Assembly (NCBI GenBank): GCA_001724025.1
Contig: MEDJ01000009.1
Span: 105,777 to 169,776 of the forward strand
Length of the DNA: 64,000 nt
Direction of reading: 5' to 3'
Source of the DNA: Acidobacteria bacterium SCN 69-37
Lineage (GTDB): Bacteria; Acidobacteriota; Vicinamibacteria; Vicinamibacterales; SCN-69-37
Below are positions 14,240 to 21,640 of this stretch, in pieces (position 1 is the first letter of the stretch; every line of letters starts with the position of its first letter). The notes beneath the pieces are model-generated. The model did no database searches. It saw only the letters and a program-made list of their open reading frames with translations, and had not been told where the DNA came from. The position numbers and the translations under genes were made by a program.

Positions 14240-14650
14240 GGCGGGCACGATCACCGGGCGCGGAAGGCACGATCAGCAGTCAGGGAAGTCACGATCACTG
14301 GTCAGGGAAGTAACAAAAGCACTCCGAGCAGCACGTAACCGATTGGCTACAGGCCACTTGTCGGATCGCGGAATCTTTCTCGTTTTGTGACCCGCGCGAC
14401 CGGTCACAGTGGTCGGCGAAAACGCTTTCACCGATCGTCCTGATCGTTTCAGGTGACCGGCACGGAGCGTTCGGGTGATCGGCGCCTGCCGTTCGGGTGC
14501 CTGCGGCGGTCGGTTCGGGCGATGACGATGACCCGGTTGCCCGATCAGCACAACCGGTTTCCCCTGTCGCGCCGACCCGTTCGCGTGGTCGGCGTGTCCC
14601 GTTCAGGTGATCGGCAGGCCCCGTTCAGGTGATCGGCGCACACCCTTGGT
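14240..14650. repeat. Clusters of short IS-end-like repeats without a transposase
   Basis: At the left, units of the form (A/G)GGCACGATCA...GTCAGGGAAGT recur (about 14245, 14265, 14290). At the right, units CGTTCAGGTGATCGGC or CGTTCGGGTGATCGGC recur in the other sense (about 14445, 14468, 14605, 14628). Both share GATCACC/GGTGATC, with about 22-23 nt between neighbouring units. Multiple short terminal repeats of this kind flank IS21-like elements. No transposase lies between them, so this may be a solo or collapsed element. Identification is by resemblance. Confidence 0.4.
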
Positions 14651-14820
14651 TCGATCGCGCGATCCCGTTCCACTGCCCCGCGCAACCGCTTGCAGTGATC
14701 GCGGTGACCGCTCCCGGTGATCCACGCGAGCCGACGGACGCCATGTCGTGCTGCGCGACGAGATTGGATTGCCGGAAGGCCCGGTGTCGGCCGCCGCGCA
14801 GTCTCCCGTGCGGGTCCATC

Positions 14821-14842
14821 CCCTGGGGCTGAAGCCCCAGGG
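14821..14842. repeat. Dispersed palindrome (REP-like), copy 1
   Basis: CCCTGGGGCT and its exact complement flank a GA centre, followed by GCTCCGAGCGTC. Four more copies occur at 21601, 22657, 37968 and 50531. Confidence 0.75.
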
Positions 14843-14851
14843 CTCCGAGCG

Positions 14852-14949
14852 TCTGGTCGCCTCGTAGCCCCGCAGCCTTGTAGCCCCGCGCCCCCGTCAC
14901 CTCCCGCCCTTCCAGCCTGCCTCCCAGGCTGCAGCCTCCCCGCCTCCCC
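14852..14949. repeat. GC-rich intergenic repeats at the murA 3' end
   Basis: A family-B stretch (CGTAGCCCCGCAGCCTTGTAGCCCC) runs directly into a family-A stretch (CCTTCCAGCCTGCCTCCCAGGCTGCAGCC, then CCCCGCCTCC), ending at the murA stop codon. No -10-like sequence follows. Confidence 0.7.
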
Positions 14950-16209
14950 CTATTCCCTCCGCTCCACGTCCGCGCCCAGATCCAGCAGGCGCGTCACGAG
15001 ATCGCCGTAGCCGCGCTCGACGGTCTCGACCTCGGTGAGCGTGCTCTGCCCCTCGGCCACGAGCGCCGCGGCAATCAGCGCCATGCCGGATCGGATGTCG
15101 CGGCTGTCGAGCAGGCGCCCGCGCAGCTTCGTCGGGCCGCTCACGATGATGCGGTGGGGATCGCACAGGAAGAGATCCGCGCGCATCGCGCTCAGCTGTT
15201 CGAGCGCGAAGAGCCGCAGTTCGTAGAGCCAGTCGTGCACGAGCGTCTGCCCCGTGGCCTGCGTGGCGAGCACCGTCACCAGGCTCACGATGTCCGAGGG
15301 AAATCCAGGCCAGAGCCCGGTCGTGACGCGGCGCGCCCCGACGAGCGTCGACGGCCCCACGGCAAACCGGCCGTCCTCGAGTTCGAACGCCAGCTGCATC
15401 TCGGCGAGCACAGCCGCAATCGGTTCGAGATCCTCGGCGTGGACACCCGTCACCGTCACGTCACCACCCGTCACGGCGCCGACCACGGCCCACGACGCCG
15501 CCTCGATATAGTCGCCGCGCAGCGTGTGCACCACCCCGCGCAGCCGCGCCGGCGGCTCGATGCGAATCGTGGACATGCCGATGCCCTCGACCTTCGCGCC
15601 CATCGCCTGGAGGAAGACGCACAGTTCTGCGACGTGCGGCTCGCACGCCGCGTTGCGGATCTCGGTGGGGCCCTTGGCCTGCGCCGCGGCGAGCAGCGCG
15701 GTCTCGGTGCCGGTGACCGACGCCTCGAGCAGGTACATCGACGCGCCCGTGAGGCCGTCCGGGGCCTCGAGGCAATGCCCCGACGGCCGTTCGATCAGCA
15801 CGGCGCCCATCTTCAGGAGCGCGCGCAGGTGCGTGGCAATCGACCGCCGGGCCGGGAAGTCGCCGCCGGGCGCGGCAATCACCGCGCGGCCCGTGCGCCC
15901 GATGAGCGCGCCGAGCAGCAGCACCGATCCGCGCAGCCGGCCAACCAGCGACGGATCGGGTTCGGACGTGTCGATCCGCCGGCTGGTGACGCGCACGGTC
16001 GTGCGATCGACGCGCTCGACGTCGGCGCCGAGCGATCGCAGCAGATCGATCATGACGGCCACGTCGCGGATCGGCGGCACGTTGCGCAGTTCGCAGGTCT
16101 CGGACGTCAGCAGGCATGCGGCCAGTAGCGGGAGTGCCGCGTTCTTGTTGCCCTCGACCGCAATGCGCCCCGACAGCCGCCGGCCGCCGTTGATGATCAA
16201 TTCAGCCAT
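14950..16209 (-). CDS. murA: UDP-GlcNAc 1-carboxyvinyltransferase MurA with Cys-to-Asp active site
   Basis: MurA transfers enolpyruvate from PEP to UDP-GlcNAc, the first committed step of peptidoglycan synthesis. The 419 residues keep the Lys-Asn pair (22-23, GNKNAALPLLA), the Arg after the catalytic loop (R122), GFPSDI, and DIRSGMALIAAAL. The loop reads APGGDFPARRSI: Asp117 replaces the Cys that reacts with fosfomycin (E. coli C115). Cys-to-Asp MurA enzymes (mycobacteria, chlamydiae) remain active and are fosfomycin-resistant, so the same is expected here. It is the last gene of the nagZ operon and overlaps murB by 8 nt. Confidence 0.95.
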   Translation of the reverse strand: MAELIINGGRRLSGRIAVEGNKNAALPLLAACLLTSETCELRNVPPIRDVAVMIDLLRSLGADVERVDRTTVRVTSRRIDTSEPDPSLVGRLRGSVLLLGALIGRTGRAVIAAPGGDFPARRSIATHLRALLKMGAVLIERPSGHCLEAPDGLTGASMYLLEASVTGTETALLAAAQAKGPTEIRNAACEPHVAELCVFLQAMGAKVEGIGMSTIRIEPPARLRGVVHTLRGDYIEAASWAVVGAVTGGDVTVTGVHAEDLEPIAAVLAEMQLAFELEDGRFAVGPSTLVGARRVTTGLWPGFPSDIVSLVTVLATQATGQTLVHDWLYELRLFALEQLSAMRADLFLCDPHRIIVSGPTKLRGRLLDSRDIRSGMALIAAALVAEGQSTLTEVETVERGYGDLVTRLLDLGADVERRE

Positions 16210-17149
16210 GTCGAAACGTCCCCAGGTACACGATCTCGTCGCGAAGTTCCACGCCGAACCGCGCCCGCACCGCAGCCCTGGCGCGCTCGATCAAGGCGCG
16301 CACGTCCTCCGCGCTCGCCTGCCCCTCGTTGACGATGAAGTTGGCGTGGCGCTCGGAAATGCGGGCCCCGCCCTGCACCGCGCCCTTGAGTCCCGCCCGA
16401 TCGACGAGCGCGCCCGCGGATCGCGGGATCCCGTCGGGCAGCGACTCTCCCACCGCCGGATTCTGGAAGATGCAGCCCGCGCTCGGCAATGCGAGCGGCT
16501 GTGTGGCCTTGCGATAGTGCAGCGACGCGCGCGCGCGGTCGCGGAGCGTCGTCACGTCGCCCCGTGACACGGCCAGCGTGGCGGACACGACGACCTCGTG
16601 CGTCCGCTGCAGACGGCTCGTGTCGTACGCGAACCCCATCTCCGCGGTCGGCACGTCACTGAGCGTGCCGTCACGCGTGACGAGCCGCACCGTGCGCACG
16701 AGATCGCCGATGTTCTGTCCGCTCCAGTGCGCGTTGCCGTAGATGGCGCCGCCCACGGTCCCGGGCGTCCCGGCCCACGCCTCGACGCCCGCCAGGCCCC
16801 TGCCGATCGTCCAGCGCACGAGACCGTTGATGGTGACGCCCGACCCGGCGCGCACGCTCGCGTCGTCCGGCTGATCGATGTCGACGAGTCGCAGCCGTAC
16901 GACCACGCCGGGCACGCCCGCGTCGGCCACGAGCAGGTTCGATCCGCCGCCCAGCACGGTCACGGGCACGCCGGCGGCCGCAGCATCGCGCACGAGCGCC
17001 TGCACCTGATCCTCGGACGACACGTCGGCCAGCCACTCGGCCGGCCCGCCGACGCGGAAGGTCGTCAGCGGCGCGAGCGGCGCGTCGGGCTGCCAGCGAT
17101 CCGGTCCGAGCGCCGCGGCCCAGCGGGTCGCGAAGTCCGTGCGCGTCAT
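16202..17149 (-). CDS. murB: UDP-N-acetylenolpyruvoylglucosamine reductase
   Basis: MurB is the flavoprotein that reduces the MurA product to UDP-MurNAc with NADPH. The 315 residues contain VTVLGGGSNLLVAD (FAD binding), GTPGTVGGAIYGNAHWSG and SAGCIFQNPAVG, where a Cys occupies the usual Ser proton-donor position, as in a number of MurB proteins. Glu near the C-terminus is in the NFIVNEGQASAEDV segment. The ATG at 17149 overlaps the mpl stop (ATGA), so the large upstream extension in the same frame is not used. It lies between mpl and murA. Confidence 0.95.
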   Translation of the reverse strand: MTRTDFATRWAAALGPDRWQPDAPLAPLTTFRVGGPAEWLADVSSEDQVQALVRDAAAAGVPVTVLGGGSNLLVADAGVPGVVVRLRLVDIDQPDDASVRAGSGVTINGLVRWTIGRGLAGVEAWAGTPGTVGGAIYGNAHWSGQNIGDLVRTVRLVTRDGTLSDVPTAEMGFAYDTSRLQRTHEVVVSATLAVSRGDVTTLRDRARASLHYRKATQPLALPSAGCIFQNPAVGESLPDGIPRSAGALVDRAGLKGAVQGGARISERHANFIVNEGQASAEDVRALIERARAAVRARFGVELRDEIVYLGTFRHG

Positions 17150-18549
17150 CCGCGCCTCAGCGCCTCGAGCAGTTTCGCGTGGATGCCGTCGAATCCGCCG
17201 TTCGACATGATGACCACCAGGTCGCCGGCCCGCGCCTCGGCCGCGATGACCTCGACGATGGCCGGCACGTCCGGCAGTTCGCGCGCGTGTCCGCCGCGGC
17301 GGTTGATGTCGCGCACCAGGTCGCCCACCTGCAGCCGCTCGTCGTCGGGCAGCGTCGTGCGGAAGACCGCGGCGATGATGACCTCGTCTGGAGCCGCCTC
17401 GACGAACGCCCGCGCGAAATCCTGCTGGAAGACGCGGCGGCACGACGTGGCCGACCGCGGCTCGAACACGGCCCACACGCGTCGATCGGGGAACGACGCA
17501 CGAATCGCACGCAGCGTCTCGAGGATGGCCGTGGGATGGTGCGCGAAGTCGTCATACACAGCGACGTCGCGCACGGTGCCGCGCAGTTCGAGCCGACGAC
17601 GCACGCCGGCGAAGCTCTCGAGGCCGCGCTGCATGTCGGCCGGCGACAGGCCCGCGGCATGGCCGGCCGCAATCGCCGCCAGCGCGTTGCGCACGTTGTG
17701 GTGTCCGTGGAGCGGCGACGTGAACGTGGCGTAGGGGTCGGATCCCCGCCACACGTCGAACCGCACGCGGCCCCCGCCCGCCGCGATGCCCGTGGCGCGC
17801 CAGTCGGCTGCCGGCGCGTCGATGCCGAACGTCTCGACCGGCGCCCGCGAGGCACCGGCCAGCGCCAGCGCCTCGGGACTGTCGGCGCCGATCAGCACGC
17901 GGCCGCTCCGCGGCACGAGCGTCAGGAACCGGCGGAACGCCGTCCGCAGCGCGTCCATGTCCGGATAGATGTCGGCGTGGTCGTACTCGAGGTTCCCGAG
18001 CACCGCGATGTCCGGGAGGTACTTCAGGAACTTGGCGGTCTTGTCGAAGAACGCGCTGTCGTACTCGTCGCCCTCGATGACGAAATCCCGGCCGCGTCCC
18101 AGCCGGTAGCTGCCCTCGAAGTTGAGCGCGATGCCGCCGACGAGCATGCTCGGATCGCGTCCGGCGGCGGTCAGCAGCCACCCGGTCAGCGCCGTGGTCG
18201 TCGTCTTGCCGTGCGTCCCGGCGAGCACGATCGATCGCGCCTGCCACAGGAAGTGCTCGCGGATGGCCTCGGGCAGCGACATGTAGCGGATCTTGCGGTC
18301 GAGCACTTCCTCGAGTTCGGGATTGCCGCGCGAGATGGCGTTACCCACGATGACGAGATCGATCGCCGGGGTGACGTGCGCCACGTCGTACCCGTTGAAG
18401 ACGCGGATCTGCTCCTTCACGAGGAAGTCGCTCATCGGCGGGTACATCGCGTGGTCGGATCCCTGCACGTCGTGCCCGCGTTGCCGGAGCATCGCCGCCA
18501 GGGTGCCCATGGCGGTGCCGCAAATCCCGATGAAGTGAATGGTGGCCAT
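17146..18549 (-). CDS. mpl: UDP-MurNAc : L-Ala-gamma-D-Glu-meso-DAP ligase (Mpl)
   Basis: Mpl attaches recycled murein tripeptide to UDP-MurNAc, returning it to peptidoglycan synthesis. The 467-residue Mur-ligase protein has the N-terminal HFIGICGTAMGTLAAML and SDHAMYPPMSDFL that distinguish Mpl from MurC. It also has the ATP site GTHGKTTTT (about 113-121), and EGDEYDSAFFDK, NLEYDHADIYPD and DDFAHHPTAI. The overlap with murB and the 3-nt gap from ldcA place it in a single operon with NagZ and LdcA, the two other recycling enzymes. Confidence 0.93.
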   Translation of the reverse strand: MATIHFIGICGTAMGTLAAMLRQRGHDVQGSDHAMYPPMSDFLVKEQIRVFNGYDVAHVTPAIDLVIVGNAISRGNPELEEVLDRKIRYMSLPEAIREHFLWQARSIVLAGTHGKTTTTALTGWLLTAAGRDPSMLVGGIALNFEGSYRLGRGRDFVIEGDEYDSAFFDKTAKFLKYLPDIAVLGNLEYDHADIYPDMDALRTAFRRFLTLVPRSGRVLIGADSPEALALAGASRAPVETFGIDAPAADWRATGIAAGGGRVRFDVWRGSDPYATFTSPLHGHHNVRNALAAIAAGHAAGLSPADMQRGLESFAGVRRRLELRGTVRDVAVYDDFAHHPTAILETLRAIRASFPDRRVWAVFEPRSATSCRRVFQQDFARAFVEAAPDEVIIAAVFRTTLPDDERLQVGDLVRDINRRGGHARELPDVPAIVEVIAAEARAGDLVVIMSNGGFDGIHAKLLEALRRG

Positions 18550-18552
18550 GAC

Positions 18553-19494
18553 TCAGACTGCGGCAGCGTCGGTGATGACGAGGCGCGGGCGCGTCGTGCC
18601 GATGACGCGCGTCTCGACGCCGAGCGGCACACTGACGAACGGCGTGGTCGTGTGCCCGGTGGGAAACCCGAACAGGACCGGGCCCGGGAAATCCGCCAGG
18701 CTCTCGGCGCACACCTCGCGCGCCGTGAGCGCCCCGCCCGGCTCGTCGCACGCGCGCATCTGGCCCAGCACGATCGCCGAGGCCCGCGCCAGCACGCCGG
18801 CCAGCCGCAACTGCGTCAGCATGCGCTGCAGACGATACGGCCGTTCGCCGACGTCCTCGAGCAGCAGGACCGATCCGGCGGGCGGCATGAACGCGTACGG
18901 CGTCCCCAGCGACGCGGTCAGCTGCGTGATCGTCCCGCCGAACAGCGGACCTGCGGCCTCGCCCGGCACGATCGCCTCGATACCGTCGGGCGCCAGTTCC
19001 CCCAGCGGCTCCGGACCGAGCGATCTCAGGAACGACGCTTCGTCATAGCCGGCCGGTCCGCACGCCAGGCGGCGATCGAGCATCGCACCGTGCACGGACG
19101 TGACGCCCACGCCGAGCGTGAGCCAGGTGTGCAGCGACGTGAGATCGCTGTAGCCGACGAACGCCGGCGGATGTTCGGGCAGATCGGCGGCCGAGAGCAG
19201 CGGCAACGTCTCCACGCTGCCGTAGCCGCCACGCACGGCGACAATCGCGTCGACATCGGGGCGGGCCCACGCGGCCTTCAGTGCGGCAGCCCGCACCACG
19301 GCGGATCCGGCGACCGTCGCGCGCCGATCGAACACCGTCTCGTCGTAGTCGACCAGGAAGCCAAGACGCTGGAGTTCGGCGACGCCGCGATCGAACTCGG
19401 CGCGATCGAAGCCGCTGGCCGGCGCTACGAGGACCACGCGACTGCCGGGGCCGGCGGCGCGGCACTTGCGCAGGCCGGCCGTCGTGCGGCTCAC
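18553..19494 (-). CDS. ldcA: Muropeptide L,D-carboxypeptidase LdcA
   Basis: LdcA removes the terminal D-Ala from cytoplasmic murein tetrapeptides to give tripeptides, the substrate of Mpl. The 313-residue S66-family product shows SRVVLVAPASGFDRAEF at the start, AVRGGYGSVETLPLL, the nucleophile segment FVGYSDLTSLH, GGTITQLTASLGTPY, and a late FPTGHTTTPFVSVPLG with the catalytic His. The GTG at 19494 overlaps the nagZ stop (GTGA). A much longer same-frame extension exists but runs through nagZ and is not used. Confidence 0.93.
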   Translation of the reverse strand: MSRTTAGLRKCRAAGPGSRVVLVAPASGFDRAEFDRGVAELQRLGFLVDYDETVFDRRATVAGSAVVRAAALKAAWARPDVDAIVAVRGGYGSVETLPLLSAADLPEHPPAFVGYSDLTSLHTWLTLGVGVTSVHGAMLDRRLACGPAGYDEASFLRSLGPEPLGELAPDGIEAIVPGEAAGPLFGGTITQLTASLGTPYAFMPPAGSVLLLEDVGERPYRLQRMLTQLRLAGVLARASAIVLGQMRACDEPGGALTAREVCAESLADFPGPVLFGFPTGHTTTPFVSVPLGVETRVIGTTRPRLVITDAAAV

Positions 19495-20573
19495 GCCCAC
19501 GCGGCCATCTCGGCGGCGACGATCTGGTGCTCGGGACACCCGACGACCTCGAGCCCGACGGGACGCCCCACGGCCGCCTCCTGCATCCGCACCTTCACCC
19601 GATGCTGTCGCGCCAGCGCGTCGTCGAGGCGCGCCGACGTCAGGTCGCCGGATTCGGCAGCGCGGATGAGCGCCTCGATCGCGCTCACCTGCTCGTCGAG
19701 CGTGTGATTGCACAGCAGCACGGCGTCGCAGCCCGCCCGCACGGCAGCGACGGCCGCGTCCCCGGGGGTGTGCGTGTCGCTCACCGCCTTCATCCCGAGA
19801 TCGTCGCTGATGACGACGCCCGGAAAGGCGAGCGTCTGCTTGAGCAAACCGCTGATGATGGCCGGTGAAAACGTGGCCACGTACCCGGCGTCGATCGCCG
19901 GCAGGGACACGTGCGCCGTCATGATCGTGGCTACGCCGGCCTCGATGGCCTTGACGAACGGGATGAACTCCAGCGCCTCCATCCGGCGGCGATCGTGTTC
20001 GAGCGTGGGCAGCGCCTCGTGCGAGTCGACGTCCGTGTCGCCGTGCCCGGGAAAGTGCTTCCCGCACGCCGCCACGCCCTGCGCCTGGAGCGCGCGCACG
20101 ATCGCGGCGCCGAGCCGCCCCACGGTCTCGGCCTGATCCGACAGGGCGCGATCGCCAATCACCGGATTGCCCGCGTTGGTGTGGACGTCCACGACCGGCG
20201 CGTAATCGAGGGTGATCCCGACCGCGCGCAGCTCGGTCGCGAGGGCCTCGGCAAAGCGCGTGGCGAGCTGCTCGTCGCCGCTCCGCCCGATCGTCACGGC
20301 CGGCGGCCACTCGGTGAACGGCGTGCGCAGCCGCGCGACGCGGCCACCCTCCTGATCGACGCTGATCCAGATCGGCCACTCGCGGCGCAGTGCCGCGATC
20401 TCGCGCGACAGGTCGGCGACCTGCGATGGCGAGTCCACGTTGCGCGCGAAGTAGATCACGCCGCCGAGATCGAAGTCGCTGATGAGCCGGCGCAGATCGT
20501 CCGGCGCCGTGTGTCCCGGGAAGCCGAGGATCGCGAGCCGCCCGGCCTGACGCCGGAAATCGCGGAGTGACAT
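19491..20573 (-). CDS. nagZ: Beta-N-acetylhexosaminidase NagZ
   Basis: NagZ (GH3) cleaves GlcNAc from anhydro-muropeptides in peptidoglycan recycling. The 360 residues contain SVDQEGGRVARL, the KHFPGHGDTDVDSHEALP catalytic-loop motif and the nucleophile in VISDDLGMKAVSD. No signal peptide is present, as expected for the cytoplasmic enzyme. It is the first gene of the operon nagZ-ldcA-mpl-murB-murA. Its ATG lies 9 nt after a TATAAT box that is shared as a palindrome with the divergent kinase gene, so its mRNA would be nearly leaderless. Confidence 0.94.
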   Translation of the reverse strand: MSLRDFRRQAGRLAILGFPGHTAPDDLRRLISDFDLGGVIYFARNVDSPSQVADLSREIAALRREWPIWISVDQEGGRVARLRTPFTEWPPAVTIGRSGDEQLATRFAEALATELRAVGITLDYAPVVDVHTNAGNPVIGDRALSDQAETVGRLGAAIVRALQAQGVAACGKHFPGHGDTDVDSHEALPTLEHDRRRMEALEFIPFVKAIEAGVATIMTAHVSLPAIDAGYVATFSPAIISGLLKQTLAFPGVVISDDLGMKAVSDTHTPGDAAVAAVRAGCDAVLLCNHTLDEQVSAIEALIRAAESGDLTSARLDDALARQHRVKVRMQEAAVGRPVGLEVVGCPEHQIVAAEMAAWA

Positions 20574-20582
20574 GCGCCCGCC

Positions 20583-20590
20583 ATTATAAT
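20583..20590. promoter_or_regulatory. Symmetric -10 element shared by nagZ and the GHMP kinase
   Basis: The sequence TATAAT occurs on the plus strand at 20585-20590 and on the minus strand at 20588-20583, inside the palindrome CATTATAATG. Plus-strand transcription would start near the GTG at 20597 and minus-strand transcription near the ATG at 20573. Both messages would be essentially leaderless, and the two genes would compete for or share one open complex. Confidence 0.65.
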
Positions 20591-20596
20591 GCGCCG

Positions 20597-21589
20597 GTGC
20601 GCATCGACTCCTCGGCGCCGACCCGCATCGATCTGGCCGGCGGCACCTACGACATCTGGCCGCTGTACCTCTTTCACGACAAGGCGCAGACGCTCAACGC
20701 GGCCATCAGCCTGCGGGCGCGCTGCACCCTCACGTCGCGCCGCGACTATCGCATCCGCCTCGTGTCCGAGGACACGGGCGAGGACATCGACGCCGCCGAT
20801 CCGTCGTCGCTGCCGCTCGATCGCCTGCCGCTCGTCTCGCGCCTCGTCAAACACTTCGGCGCGCGCGGGCTCGAGGTGCGCACGCGTGCCGAGTCGCCCG
20901 TCGGCGCGGGCATCGCCGGGTCGTCGGCCATGAACATCGCCCTCTGCGGCGCCCTGGCCGCGTGGACGGGACGGCCGATGAGCGACGACGACATCCTGAC
21001 GACGGCGATGAACATCGAGGCGCAGGTCATCCGCGTGCCGACAGGCGTACAGGACTATCGCCCGGCGTTCTACGGTGGCCTGTCGGCGATCGAACTCGGC
21101 GTCGGCGGGGTGCGACGTGTGGCCCTCGACCTCGCGCCCGGCGATCTGCAGCGACGACTCGTCCTGGCCTACACCGGGGCGTCGCGCAACTCGGGCATCA
21201 ACAACTGGGACGTGATGGTGCGCCGCATCAACGGCGATCCCGAGGTCATTGCCGCGTTCGACGCCATCAGACAGGCGGCCGCGACGATGCGGGACGCGCT
21301 CGAGGCCGGCGACTGGCCCACCGTCGGCGCACAGATGGCCGCCGAGTGGCAGGCCCGCAAACGGCTCGCGCCCGGCGTCACCACGCCGGAGATCGATCAA
21401 CTGCTCGACCGCGCGCGGTTTGCCGGCGCGATCGCGGGCAAGGTGTGTGGGGCCGGCGGCGGGGGGTGCCTGATCTGCCTGGTGGATCCGGCGCGCAAGA
21501 CGGATGTCGAAGCCTCGCTCGCCGCCGGATGCGCCACGGTCCTGCCGTTCGGCATCGAGACCGACGGGCTCGTCGTCGAGAAGCGCTGA
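20597..21589 (+). CDS. GHMP-family sugar kinase
   Basis: The 330-residue protein (GTG at 20597, 6 nt after TATAAT) has the GHMP motifs: APTRIDLAGGTYD at the start, the ATP-binding loop ESPVGAGIAGSSAMNIAL and the C-terminal VCGAGGGGCLICL. It is closest in pattern to D-glycero-D-manno-heptose-7-phosphate kinase-like and fucokinase-like proteins, but the substrate cannot be read from sequence. Because it is divergent from nagZ and shares its promoter, a role in salvaging an amino sugar from murein is possible. That is inference only; heptose or other sugar phosphorylation is equally allowed. Confidence 0.82.
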   Translation: MRIDSSAPTRIDLAGGTYDIWPLYLFHDKAQTLNAAISLRARCTLTSRRDYRIRLVSEDTGEDIDAADPSSLPLDRLPLVSRLVKHFGARGLEVRTRAESPVGAGIAGSSAMNIALCGALAAWTGRPMSDDDILTTAMNIEAQVIRVPTGVQDYRPAFYGGLSAIELGVGGVRRVALDLAPGDLQRRLVLAYTGASRNSGINNWDVMVRRINGDPEVIAAFDAIRQAAATMRDALEAGDWPTVGAQMAAEWQARKRLAPGVTTPEIDQLLDRARFAGAIAGKVCGAGGGGCLICLVDPARKTDVEASLAAGCATVLPFGIETDGLVVEKR

Positions 21590-21600
21590 TTGATCTGTCC

Positions 21601-21622
21601 CCCCGAGGCTGAAGCCTCGGGG
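21601..21622. repeat. Dispersed palindrome, copy 2
   Basis: CCCCGAGGCT, GA, and the exact complement AGCCTCGGGG, followed by GCTCC as in the other copies. It lies between the convergent GHMP kinase and RodZ-like genes, where the hairpin could also act as a transcript end. Confidence 0.75.
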
Positions 21623-21640
21623 CTCCGGATGCCCCGCGAT

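Noticed and set aside
14240-14650. CRISPR array from the spaced short repeats
   Set aside because: Units are imperfect, too few, change orientation, and no cas genes are present.
17179-19707. 842-codon plus-strand frame opposite mpl and ldcA
   Set aside because: Antisense shadow of GC-rich genes; composition rich in Arg, His and Gln with no recognisable domain, while the opposite strand has clear Mpl and LdcA motifs.
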